A program made the translations under genes and the position numbers. Positions 47,576 through 57,700 of a stretch of DNA of 64,000 nt are shown piece after piece (position 1 is the stretch's first letter; every line of letters begins with the position of its first letter). The notes beneath the pieces were generated by a model that saw only the letters and a program-made list of their open reading frames with translations, ran no database searches and was not told the DNA's origin. This DNA is from Antedon mediterranea (Eukaryota; Echinodermata; Crinoidea; Comatulida; Antedonidae): the NCBI RefSeq assembly GCF_964355755.1, contig NC_092673.1, positions 18,479,001-18,543,000 of the forward strand, written 5' to 3'.

Positions 47576-47609
47576 GTGACGCTTAACAAGTATGTTTTTT
47601 TATTTGGCC
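47576..47609 (-). repeat. Right terminal inverted repeat of the inner transposon
   Basis: A 34-bp mirror of the left end. It is followed at once by the TAA duplication and then by outer-element sequence. Confidence 0.85.
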
Positions 47610-47612
47610 TAA

Positions 47613-48386
47613 TTGTGTTTTTTTTTTATTCATATATAATTCATAATTCATAAAATTTATATATATTCAAAATCCGAATGTATTCATCGTTAAATATTAA
47701 TTATTATAATGACCTTACTTCTGTTTTGGGTCATGGTTTTCCTCTTCGGCATTGCCGAATTATTGTTTACTCCATCTCCATTGCTACAACACACGTCGCG
47801 GAATAATATCGCTTAACTTAACGATGTAATTTGACCACCCAAAGCTCGCACGTGGCGTGACGAATTGAGAACGACGAACCCGATGATTCACCCGATGATA
47901 TGCATGATTGGCCACCAGGGAGCCGAGTCGACCACGAGTTGGAACTGTAGGCAACCGAGCGACGCTCGGTCGTCGTCGGCGGCTGCACTTACTGACCTCT
48001 GTCATATTTTATAAAGGAAAACTGCAAACAACATCGTCGATTTGTGAAAATGGCCCCTTGTTTTTTCTAGGCCTACGTAGTAGTATACCTGTTTAGCGTA
48101 CTTTATTTACTTGCGAAAAACGTTGTTTGAATTTTATCGGTAGCCTAGGCTATCTAATAAATATAGAAATAAATATGATCTTATGTTCTAGCTCCTACTA
48201 CTTATTAATAATTAATACTACTAGACTAGACCTATCTAATGGCTGGTGCTAGCTAGAGGCCTAGCCCTAGGCCAGAGCCTACGTACGTATTTGTTGTAAT
48301 GACAATTTAAATGTTTTATTTAGCTCTATTCTACTCATTACTGCTATTATAATTTATAAAATGGCCTAGTTTGTTCGTATATGATT
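47613..48386. other. Right interior of the outer element
   Basis: It holds a GC-richer patch at 47860-47990 with CGAGCGACGCTCG, a short palindrome, and AGGCCTA words around 48240. No coding region is supported. Confidence 0.35.
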
Positions 48387-48543
48387 CGTATACGTCCCGT
48401 ATACGATATTCTTATCATGAATAAACAACGTATACGTTACGTATGCTAAACGTATACGACACCAACTCTTTGTGGAGCAACAGAGTGGAAATAATGTAAA
48501 CAGTGAAATCGTATACGATCCGTATACGTTTTCAGCGTATACG
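48387..48543. promoter_or_regulatory. Right subterminal cluster of CGTATACG
   Basis: Exact copies start at 48387, 48398, 48429, 48451, 48510, 48521 and 48536. The cluster mirrors the left one in distance from the element end. Confidence 0.65.
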
Positions 48544-48684
48544 GATTGTATACGGCTTTTTTGCAAAGGGTAGGCCTACGGTGCATCACATGCCCTAAAC
48601 GCAGAACAACTTTGGTGGGTAGGGTTAGGAACCAACTTAAGTATGAATTGGCTCTAAGAAACAATTGAAAACCATTAGGCCTAC

Positions 48685-49299
48685 TAATTAAGTTGAGTTA
48701 GATAATTTAATATTTATTGACGATTAAATCGAATTTATGATTTGCCACGAATAGGGATGGTTTTCACAAATTGTTTTACATTATATAAACATATTATACA
48801 CGTCGTAGTGATGTGTCGTAGTGATGTATCGTTACATGTACTGTACTATTTCAATCGACTAGGACGGTGATAGTTTCAACAAAGTATTACATCGCAATGT
48901 TTTACTGTGCTTAGTGGTATATTATTTGTAAAACATGAAAACAATTAATATTTCGTTACTACATGGATAAAGAATATATTTAAAAATTGTTCCTCTTTGC
49001 ACCCATCCTCTTTCCCATCCCTCAACCCTAATGTTACATACAAAACAAATTTGACTTAAACAATTGGTCTCATTTTGTGACAAGTTTCTCTTTCGGAAGT
49101 AATTCCCAGGGTGCTAATTTTAGTTCAGTACATAAATCACAGTGTCTATTTATTCGTTCCCGTAAACGACATGTATTATTGTCCTGTGGTACGTACATTT
49201 GAAATCGCCAGTTTTTTAACGCTGAAATTATTATGTATTCGAGAACTATCTGTGGGCACGATCTAGATGGTACGCGAGCGAAGCGAGCGTACCATCTAG
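48685..49299 (+). mobile_element. Helitron-like element, 3' end CTAG at 49296-49299
   Basis: The end is a hairpin (GATGGTACGC..GCGTACCATC, 49266-49296) leading into CTAG and then T. The same end in inverse orientation is at 27939. Its first part (48685-48760) matches the inverse of 30500-30560, and 48790-49045 matches the inverse of 29640-29900. It is therefore a deletion derivative of the family at 27.9-30.7 kb. The exact 5' base is uncertain. Confidence 0.55.
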
Positions 49300-49404
49300 T
49301 TATTACAATGAACCTTTGGATAATAATTAGGAACACATTGTACGTGGGCGCCTATGTTCGTTCGTGCGTCAAAATTCAATGAACATGCCCGATATGCGAG
49401 GATA

Positions 49405-50072
49405 TTTTACCTCCGCCAAGGAGGTATATGTAATCGGTAGCGTGTGTTTGTTTGTTTGTTTGTTAGCAGGATTACTTAAAAAGTAATTACAAGATCTTTA
49501 CCAAAATGACTAGACAGATAGATGTGGTCAAGGACCATTCCATTAAAATTTGGGACCACAGTCCCAATTCTGGACCACTTTTTAGTATACTTTTTTAGAC
49601 CTGCTAGTGTTAAAAGATAGGACAGAATTTTTCAAAAGCCGGCCAGCAGTCTTAAAGTAACAAGTAAACTGAAATTGCATTTTCTCGAGAGCTACTTGTC
49701 CAAAAAACTTCATTTTTTAACAAGAGGCAAGAGTTATAATTTGTGATTTGTAATTTTAAAACATAATTTGATTTAATGTGCACTTTTTTTGATGCGAGTA
49801 GTTTAAAAAACCTATTTCTTTTCAACTTAACTCGTTTGATTTTCGCGTTGCTGTTCTATTGTTAGTCAACTGAAGCTATTGTTAATTGAAAGGCTTTTTA
49901 CATAACCATTACACCAAACTCGCATACACATGCTTGTAATGAAATTAGCCTAAATCACAAAGAGCATTAAGACACACACAAATATATATATATATTTTTT
50001 TTAACCGGAGAAATCTTATGTAGGAGAATTTTACAGTAGGCGGAGGTATGCCCTCTCGGAGTGGCTTTCTAG
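49405..50072 (+). mobile_element. Dispersed repeat starting TTACCTCCGCC and ending CTAG, Helitron-like
   Basis: It begins TTTACCTCCGCCAAGGAGGT, a hairpin, followed by a (GTTT)n run. It ends GGCGGAGGTATGCCCTCTCG, a hairpin, and TTTCTAG followed by T. GGCGGAGGTA near the end mirrors TACCTCCGCC at the start. This start and end combination is, to my knowledge, common in many marine animal genomes. A fragment of the 3' end is at 52226-52262. Confidence 0.6.
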
Positions 50073-51555
50073 TTATTAGATGTAATAAGATTATTTGGTG
50101 GTTTGAATCGTGGAGGTAGAAAATAATGTTAACTCCATGGTTGAATCGCGCGTAGATTTCTTCAGTGTATGCATTAGGCATCTGAAACCAATTCGTAGCT
50201 GTTTCGATATCTACAACTGCTATATTTTTTTGCTGACCGGGGATTCTCCTTTTTGTGAAACGCGCACTTATTCTCAAATCAAAAACAATATGTATGATCA
50301 TTTTTCCAATGGCCAAATGGTGGAAAATCTTCGATTTACTAAAATGCGGTACCTGCACATACTTGTTTTTGTAACACGCAGGTACTTCTAATCATATCGG
50401 CAATGAGATCATTTGAGTATTACGTATTTCTTCATTTTTTTTAAAGTGTGGATAGTCATAATCGTAATAATATTAAATAATATAGACAGCATTTTTTGCG
50501 TTCTATACTTTATTGAGGCCGAGTTGACCGATTAGTTTTTGGCCGAGTTGACGTGAGGCCGACTTGACGTGGGGGCCGACTTGACTTTGGCCGAGACGGT
50601 TTAGGGCCGACTTGACCTGCACCCTTTAAGAATGATTAAATAACTTACCTAAAAGATAATGAAAATCATGAATATAATTTTTTATCAATGGTTATTTTCA
50701 TAAATACACAGGTAGTGATGCATTATTACAATTAGGAATAAGCTTTCAACAGAAATGATTTACAAACAATTGGGCAAATTTATAGGACACAACCAGATCT
50801 TCTGAAAACTAACCGTACAATGAGGTATTGAAAAAGATATACAGTACAGTATTTTTATAATATTTATCGATTGACAAGAGCCATATAATGTATTTCCCCA
50901 GTCTTAACATATTAACTACCTATTTATCCATCCATTTATAAAAAATTACACAAAATGTGGCCAACACAATTGTTTGTCTTTATGAATTGAAACAAATGGC
51001 ATTGAAGATTGATGAAAAGGACATACTGTATTGTGTCTAATAAATTCCCCCTCCCTAATAAATGTCCCCTCTGAGATTTTTTTTCAATATTGTAATGAGT
51101 GCTCATGTATCCAGTTCATAGAAACCTTGCGCCCTTAAATTATTAAGGGCAAATATTAAATTTGATATGCTACGATAAATTACACCGACCATGAATTAAA
51201 TTGTCAGACAGTTACACCTTGTGTATGTATGATGGTGGTAAAAACCAATGTTCTGAAAATATTGCAGGGATAATGTCTATTGATATTACAGCAGTGATAA
51301 ACGTGTGCATGGACCAGTGCGATAGAATATTGAATTATTGCTGTTGAAAAAAGGAGGCAGGCTAGAGATAACTTGCACATTACCTTTTTCCTCAACAAAT
51401 AAAGAACTTATTACATGCTTTAAAGCAGTTTGTTAGTTATTGGGTGTTAAAATTTACCTCTTATAAATGACCCCCTTTTTGGAAAAATTAAACACAATAC
51501 AGTACATTTCATTTTAAACATTGGTCAATGTTGTATTTAACTTTAATCATTTCAG
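50073..51555. other. Intergenic or intronic, with inverted GGCC array
   Basis: Apart from the array at 50516-50620 I see nothing coding. The stretch ends in the acceptor of the first visible exon of the death-effector gene, so its right part is probably intron. Confidence 0.4.
50516..50620 (-). repeat. Degenerate array of GGCCGA(G/C)TTGAC, inverse of 39821-39959
   Basis: Units of 13-17 bp carry GGCCGA and TTGAC. The last block is the reverse complement of the first block of the array at 39821. It is probably a mobile-element end that expanded locally. Confidence 0.75.
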
Positions 51556-51700
51556 TTCACTAAAGGATCGTCTTGTAAGAAATGTCATTCGAAGGGCATT
51601 TCGTGGTAAGAAAAGAATGTTATTATCAGTTTTTGGAAAGATGCTTGCAAATGATGAATATCAACTTACAACAATATTTTGTAAGCCGGCAGATAGAAAG
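51556..51700 (+). CDS. First visible exon of the death-effector gene
   Basis: The acceptor is AATCATTTCAG and the donor AAAG|GTTAAT. It encodes SLKDRLVRNVIRRAFRG and ends CKPADRK, a basic, probably helical stretch. Confidence 0.55.
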
Positions 51701-54700
51701 GTTAATTACTATTTGTTGTTAAACTGTATTTGAATAATGTAGTTTTTATTTACTTACAGCTGTTTATAGATATAATAACTGTTCAATACAGTAGTTGCTT
51801 TTTTCCCAATTTCTTCAATAAAGGATATTTGTTACTGAGTTGATCTTGTATTTGATTGATAATCATGTTAGCTTAGAGCAAACACTGAATTAAATTGGCA
51901 TAATGCTTCTCTTATTTTTATCAATTTTAAAATGGTGCAGTATGAAAAGGGCACGATCAAGTGGAAAAAATGCATTGTGAAAAACCCATTCAAACTTCAG
52001 ACCAGAGTATTCACAGGCACTAAATTTAAAATTAATATTGAAGACAGAAAATAGTATATTTGCTAAAACTTTTAGCATCATGGTTCTAAAGTTTGCTTCT
52101 GTTACAGTTAAAAATTTGTAGTAATTGTGTACTGTACATAATTAAATATTAAACCAGGTCATTCCTTGTGTTAAATGTACGTTTTATGGTAAATTAGGAT
52201 AAAAAAAAAAGAGAAACAATGCATTACAGTAGGCGGAGATTTGTACTCTCTGAGTACCCTCTTCCATTTGTTTTTGGCCCACGATCGATCGAAAAGTGGG
52301 TAAATTACAGAAGATAAAAAATATCAGTCCGCGCTCAATGCATGTTGGGATTTATAGCGGGCCACTTAAATTATTAGAATCAACTTATTATTTAACCATA
52401 TAGTATTTATTTTTACATTAAATGTAGTTTGTGACCATAAATTAGATCTAAAAAAATGTAGGGAATGGGACTTTAATTACACTGTCAAGATGTAAACATG
52501 ACCAATAAATAACTATTATTTAAAATACGTTGTTTGTACAGTATTACATGTATATTTCAGAATATAGAACAAGATCATATACAAAATGGTGAGCAGATGT
52601 TAATACCACCTATAAAAATACTCTGTCTGTATAAGGACATGGAAATTACTGTTGAAGTATTAGACCAGCAATGGAAAATCCAGGAAGGATCTAAAATATC
52701 ACGGGTAAAAACATTTGTTGAATAAAAATGTATTACTGTACACACTATTTAATATTAAATTATACAAATTATAGACATTATATAATGCTGTGGTAGGTTG
52801 AAATGGTGATGAATATAATTATATTAAAACTCCATTGCTATCCAAAGCATACTATAAACACAGTGTATATTATTTTATTTGACGATTTTGTATCACAATG
52901 CTGTGTATTATTTTTTTAATGTAAATGAATTAGCTTTTCGTAAACATTTTGAGAATTTTGTTGAAGAATACTGCGCATTGTAGTAGGCTATGTGCCATCT
53001 ATAACTACTCATCGAACAAAATCCAAGCGCCATCTTCGATATTTGGTTCAAGATAGAAATAGTGGATTAGTTGAATAAAAGAACTGTAGAACATTAGGTG
53101 TGTTATAAAACAAATAATGTTGTTGAGGATGCACACTTTTATTTGCAGTATAGCCATTTTTCTATTTCTCATTGAGACAAAAAACTCTTTGAGTTGAATG
53201 AAAGCATTACCAGTATAAACAAAAATTATTTGAAAAAATGTATTCACCAAAGCAATCAATTTAACTACAGTGCCTTTCAGCTGTAACTTTTTATCTGAGT
53301 ATGGCTTCTCTTTTTTTCCTAGATTGTCATTGCTGAATACCTATGGCGTGGAACATCATTAAAGAAATTTTTTTTAAAAAGAGGTAATTCATCAGCAAAT
53401 GTCCTAAAGGCAACAGTATTACTGTCACAAATGTCAAATGATATTGATCCTGTGGAAGTGTATTGTAAGTATTTAAAATGCAACAATAAGTCTAAATTTA
53501 GAATGATGATTGTAATAAATAAAATGTAGTATTTAAATACGGTAATAAGACATTAACCATCCATGACAATAACTAGCTAACCATTGTTAGAGTATGGGGT
53601 GGAAACAATGTAGGTGTTGGCTTGGTTTTTATCTAGCACTACAATACACTTTGGTTACGTTGCTAGTTCCTAAAACACCTTAATTCCTCCACATATCAAG
53701 CAGATGATTCTAATTATTTCGAATGTCGGTTGGATGTTTTTTTTCTCATTCTCACAGATTTCCTCATTTAAATTTTTTTTTTGTATTATTTAATTTCCAG
53801 AATAATAATCAAGTTTTTCTATACATCTATATCTGGTTTCTTTTTTTATTGAAATAATGGTTATATGTTTTATTTGTTATAGGCAATTTTGAGACATCAA
53901 GGTATCATCTAGGTATGCCATCCCTCCTCTTAATTTAAACGATTTGCCTGCTTATCTCCCAGCCCCTGGGCCACCACCTTTAATATATGCTGGTCAGGTC
54001 CTAAAAGCCCTTTGTAATCTTAAGCCTAACAAAGCTGGCCATCCAGATGAACCTCCTATTAAACTATATAGAGATTTTGCTCCTGAACTTGCTGAACCTG
54101 TTGCGGATATCTTCAATCATGCATTGAAGGATGGTGTTTTTCCCGACCTTTGAAAAAGGGCTACTGCAGTTCCCATTCCTAAAACTGTGAATGCTAGTTC
54201 TGTCTCTGACCTTAGACCTATTTCCCTTACCTATGTTCTTGCCAGGGTATTTGAATCTTTTATTGTTAAGTGGATTCTTGAAGATATTAAGGGTAAATTA
54301 GATTCTCGTCAATTTGGTAGTAGGAAAAAGGCTTCCTCAACTCAATGTTATTATTATAAAGTTGATTGAACTGGGTGTGAGGTCGTCCATAATTCCCATC
54401 GTCTGCAGCTTTCTCACTTCCCGTTCTCTCAACACCAAGTTTGCTGGGATTTTGTCATCTTCAAAGTCACTGACTTGTGGTGTCCCACAGGGGACATTGC
54501 TTGGCCCTGTACTTTTCCTAGTACTTATTAACGATGCTTGTGTTGATTGCTGCAGACGATGGAAATATGTGGATGACCTCACCCTTGGGGAGGTCGTTCG
54601 CAAAGGTGATTTGCCTTCCATGCAATCCCTGTTAGATGATCTGAGTGTTTGGTGTTCATCCAATAATATGATACCCAAACCCTCCAAATGCCATATCTTG

Positions 54701-57700
54701 GTTGTCAATTTTCTTAAGGACAAGTCGGATGATATTATATCGCCTTCTTTTAGTCTGAGTGGTTCCATTTTACAAGTAGTTGATCACATGACGCTTCTTG
54801 GTGTAATCATTCAAAATGACCTGAAATGGGAACTTAACACTAATAATATTGTGTCTAGAGCTTCTAGACGTTTATTTTCCTTGTGCATTTTGAAGAAAGC
54901 AGAAATCTTAATTAATGATCTGTTGACTGTTTATATGGCGTATATAAGACCTATTTTAGAATATGCTGCCCCTGTTTGGCATGGCGCTATCACTAAGGAC
55001 ATGTCCAAGTCTATTGAAAAGGTACAAACGAGAGCATTGCGTATCATGCTAGGTAACAACTATTTGTGCTATGATCATGCATTGTCTGTTACTGGTTTAC
55101 CTACTCTTGTTGAGAGAAGAAACAAACTTGTGTTGTCTTTCGGGGAAGGCTTATTAAAATCCGAGCTGTTTAAAGAAATACTTCCCCCTCTTCATAAGCC
55201 AGCTCGGTCTCTCAGAGTCAACCGCTTTCTAGAAGTACCTCTTTGTAAAACCAGCAGACTTAGGTCGTCTCCAGTTCCCACCATGGTGGATATAATTAAT
55301 AGGCACCACTAGCTTTTTTTTATAGATGTAATAAGTGAATGTTTTAAGGTTTTTTATTCATGTATGTTTTTAATTGTATGGTACGATATCTAATTTTATT
55401 AAGATGTTTCTATTTTTATAGCAATTTTAACTAATTTTTAGTCATTTGTAATACATTTCATTTCAGTCCTTGACTGTCGTTTTGTAATATATTTTTATAT
55501 ACCGAATAAATAAAAAAAAAATGTTGTAATGTTAATTATGGTAATGATGTAGGTTAAGTACGTTTTCACTTGACCAGAGAAATGGCATGAGCCAATACGT
55601 CTGAGGCAGATACAGTAATAGATGAAGCGGCTGTCATAAGGGTCAGCCCCTGTGTTGATTTCAAATGCATGATGGAACCCCAGCTTCATATATACAGCTA
55701 TGATATTCCTAGATGGTCTCCCATCCAAGCTCCAACCAGGTCCAACATTGCTTAACTTCGGTGATCAGACAAGAAAACCAGTGTTTCAATGTGACAAGCC
55801 CATATTATATTATATGTAGTAAACAAACAAAAACAGACTACAATTTTTAGAATTTAATTAATACAATATAGGTTATATTCCGGCCAATGTGAAAAGTTTT
55901 ATGGTAAGTTCCGGCAAAGTTGCAGGCATCTATAACTACACTTTGCCAGCATGCCTATAAGAAAAGGACTCTTAAACCATGATACTTTATAGCAAATATA
56001 TTTACTGTAATTTTTAGCTAATTTGTTTCATCTCATGCCTGTACAGGTGTTCCTTCCAGTACAGGTGTTTCTTCTGGTATTGGTGTGTCTTCTGGTACAG
56101 GTGTGTCTTCAGGTGTAGGTGTGTCTTCAAGTGCAGGTGTGTCTTCTGGAGCAGGTATGTCTTCAGGTGCAGGTGTGTCTTCAGGTGCAGGTGTGTCTTC
56201 CAGGGGTGGCGCCAGGATCTTCCCGACGCGGGGGCTACATTCTCCGACGAGGGGGCTATGCGAGCGAAGCGAGCATCACTAGGCTGGAGGCCAGGGGGCC
56301 GCCAAGGGCCCCCGGTGGGGGTGCAGGGGGCTAAGCCCCCGGAAGCAACTCGTTCTAGCGTCATTTGAGGTCATTTTAATCAGATTTAGGGTAGCAATTT
56401 TTTCCATTTTTTATAATGCATAAATAAAATACTGCGTGCAAAAAAACGATGCGCGATGACTGTTTCAATCCATATTTTTCAATTTAGAAAATAAAAGTTC
56501 AAAGAAAATTTAGAAAAATAGAGTTGGAGGTCCCGGAAATTGGACTTATTATACTTCAAAACATGAAACAAAATATATAAGTCCCTATCATGGTTGTGAC
56601 TGAGCTAAGAAATGTTTGAAAAATAGAGATGTTAGGTCCCGGAAAATGCACTTCTTGTACTTCGAAATATGACCAGCTTTATTGTTGGGGCTGAGCTAAG
56701 AAAATCTTTAAAACTAGAGCTGCAAGTCTTCAAAAAATTGCATTTTATACTTTGGAAACATCAGGCCTAGAGGCTTAAAAAAACGCAAGTAGACCTTTTT
56801 CAGTCGGGGAAATAAGTTTATTCCTCCCAAGTGTATGCGTGCGTACCATCTGGACTTCCGAGTGGTGAGAAATTCATGACATAGGCCTACAGGTCATTGA
56901 AAATGTAATAACTTAGCTATAGTAAGATGTTTGCTAAGCGAAAATGGCACGTTTTTTTTGTTTAGTAATGGATGAAAAATTTATTTTAGGTGCCCCACGG
57001 TACAGAAGGTTACTTGTAAATTAAAAAATTGGTGAACATACGAACAATTAACTTAATTCGTTTTTGCTGTAGTGTAGCGTACGTCGACACAGTACACGAC
57101 GTAACCGTCGGTAAACTTCGCCTGGAAAATAACTACAGTACACATTTTGGTCCCTGGATGGAACATGATATCACGCGTCTCGACCCAACGTTGAACGATT
57201 CGTACAAAGGGATACTGCCAGACAAGTGCGTACCTAGCTATTGTTTAGTAGTAAGTTAGATCGCTGGCAATAATGAATGCATATCGAGTGCATAATATCA
57301 CTCTGACGTACTCTCACGGTCAATGAAACGTCGCGGTTTTGTAGGCGCTGAAGCTAGCTACGAAGTGAACGCGAACGCTTTTTACTGTATATTATATTCC
57401 CCGACAAAAAGTACCCGTGTTCCCTTCGGTAACCGTCGGTAAACTTCGCCTGGAAAATAACTACATTACACATTTTGGTCCCTGGATGGAACTTGATATT
57501 ACGCGTCTCGACCCAACGTTGAACGATTCGTACAAAGGAATACCGCCAGACAAGTGCGTACCTAGCTAATGTTTAGTAGTAAGTTAGATCGCTGGCAATA
57601 ATGAATGCATAAAAGTGCATAATAGCCCTCTGACGTACTCTCACGGTCAATGGAACGTCGTGGTTTTCTAGGCGCTGAAGCTGTATGAAGTGAACGCGAA

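Larger units (their letters stand above)
42643..47609 (-). mobile_element. Complete-looking DDE transposon, TAA-flanked, with spliced transposase gene
   Basis: The left TIR (42643-42675) begins GGCCAAATAAA and ends ACTTGTTAAGCGTCAC. The right TIR (47576-47609) is its reverse complement apart from one indel and about two mismatches. TAA lies directly outside both ends (42640-42642 and 47610-47612). Nearly all of the 4,967 bp interior is the minus-strand gene described separately. The near-identical TIRs, exact duplication and unbroken gene point to recent insertion. TAA duplication resembles PIF/Harbinger, but the protein does not look like their transposase, so the superfamily stays open. Confidence 0.8.
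40857..48570. mobile_element. Outer TIR element with CGTATACG subterminal arrays, hosting a second element
   Basis: The left end is CCCTTTGCAAAAAA followed by ACCGTATACG, and the right end is the mirror image. TA flanks both (40855-40856 and 48571-48572). The palindrome CGTATACG occurs six times in 40873-41052 and seven times in 48387-48543, with many one-letter variants. Clustered subterminal palindromes are typical transposase-binding sites. Taking out the inner element at 42643-47609 leaves about 2.7 kb with no coding region of its own. The outer element is thus best read as non-autonomous with a later insertion. Confidence 0.7.

Noticed and set aside
54337-54768. Minus-strand open frame of 143 codons
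   Set aside because: It lies antisense to the LINE reverse transcriptase, whose motifs are on the plus strand.
55495-55728. Minus-strand open frame of 77 codons
   Set aside because: It falls within the 5S-derived SINE. Polymerase III elements do not encode proteins.
55690-55800. Functional 5S rRNA gene
   Set aside because: It has many substitutions from the conserved 5S sequence and lacks an intact 3' end and T-run terminator. A SINE head is more likely.
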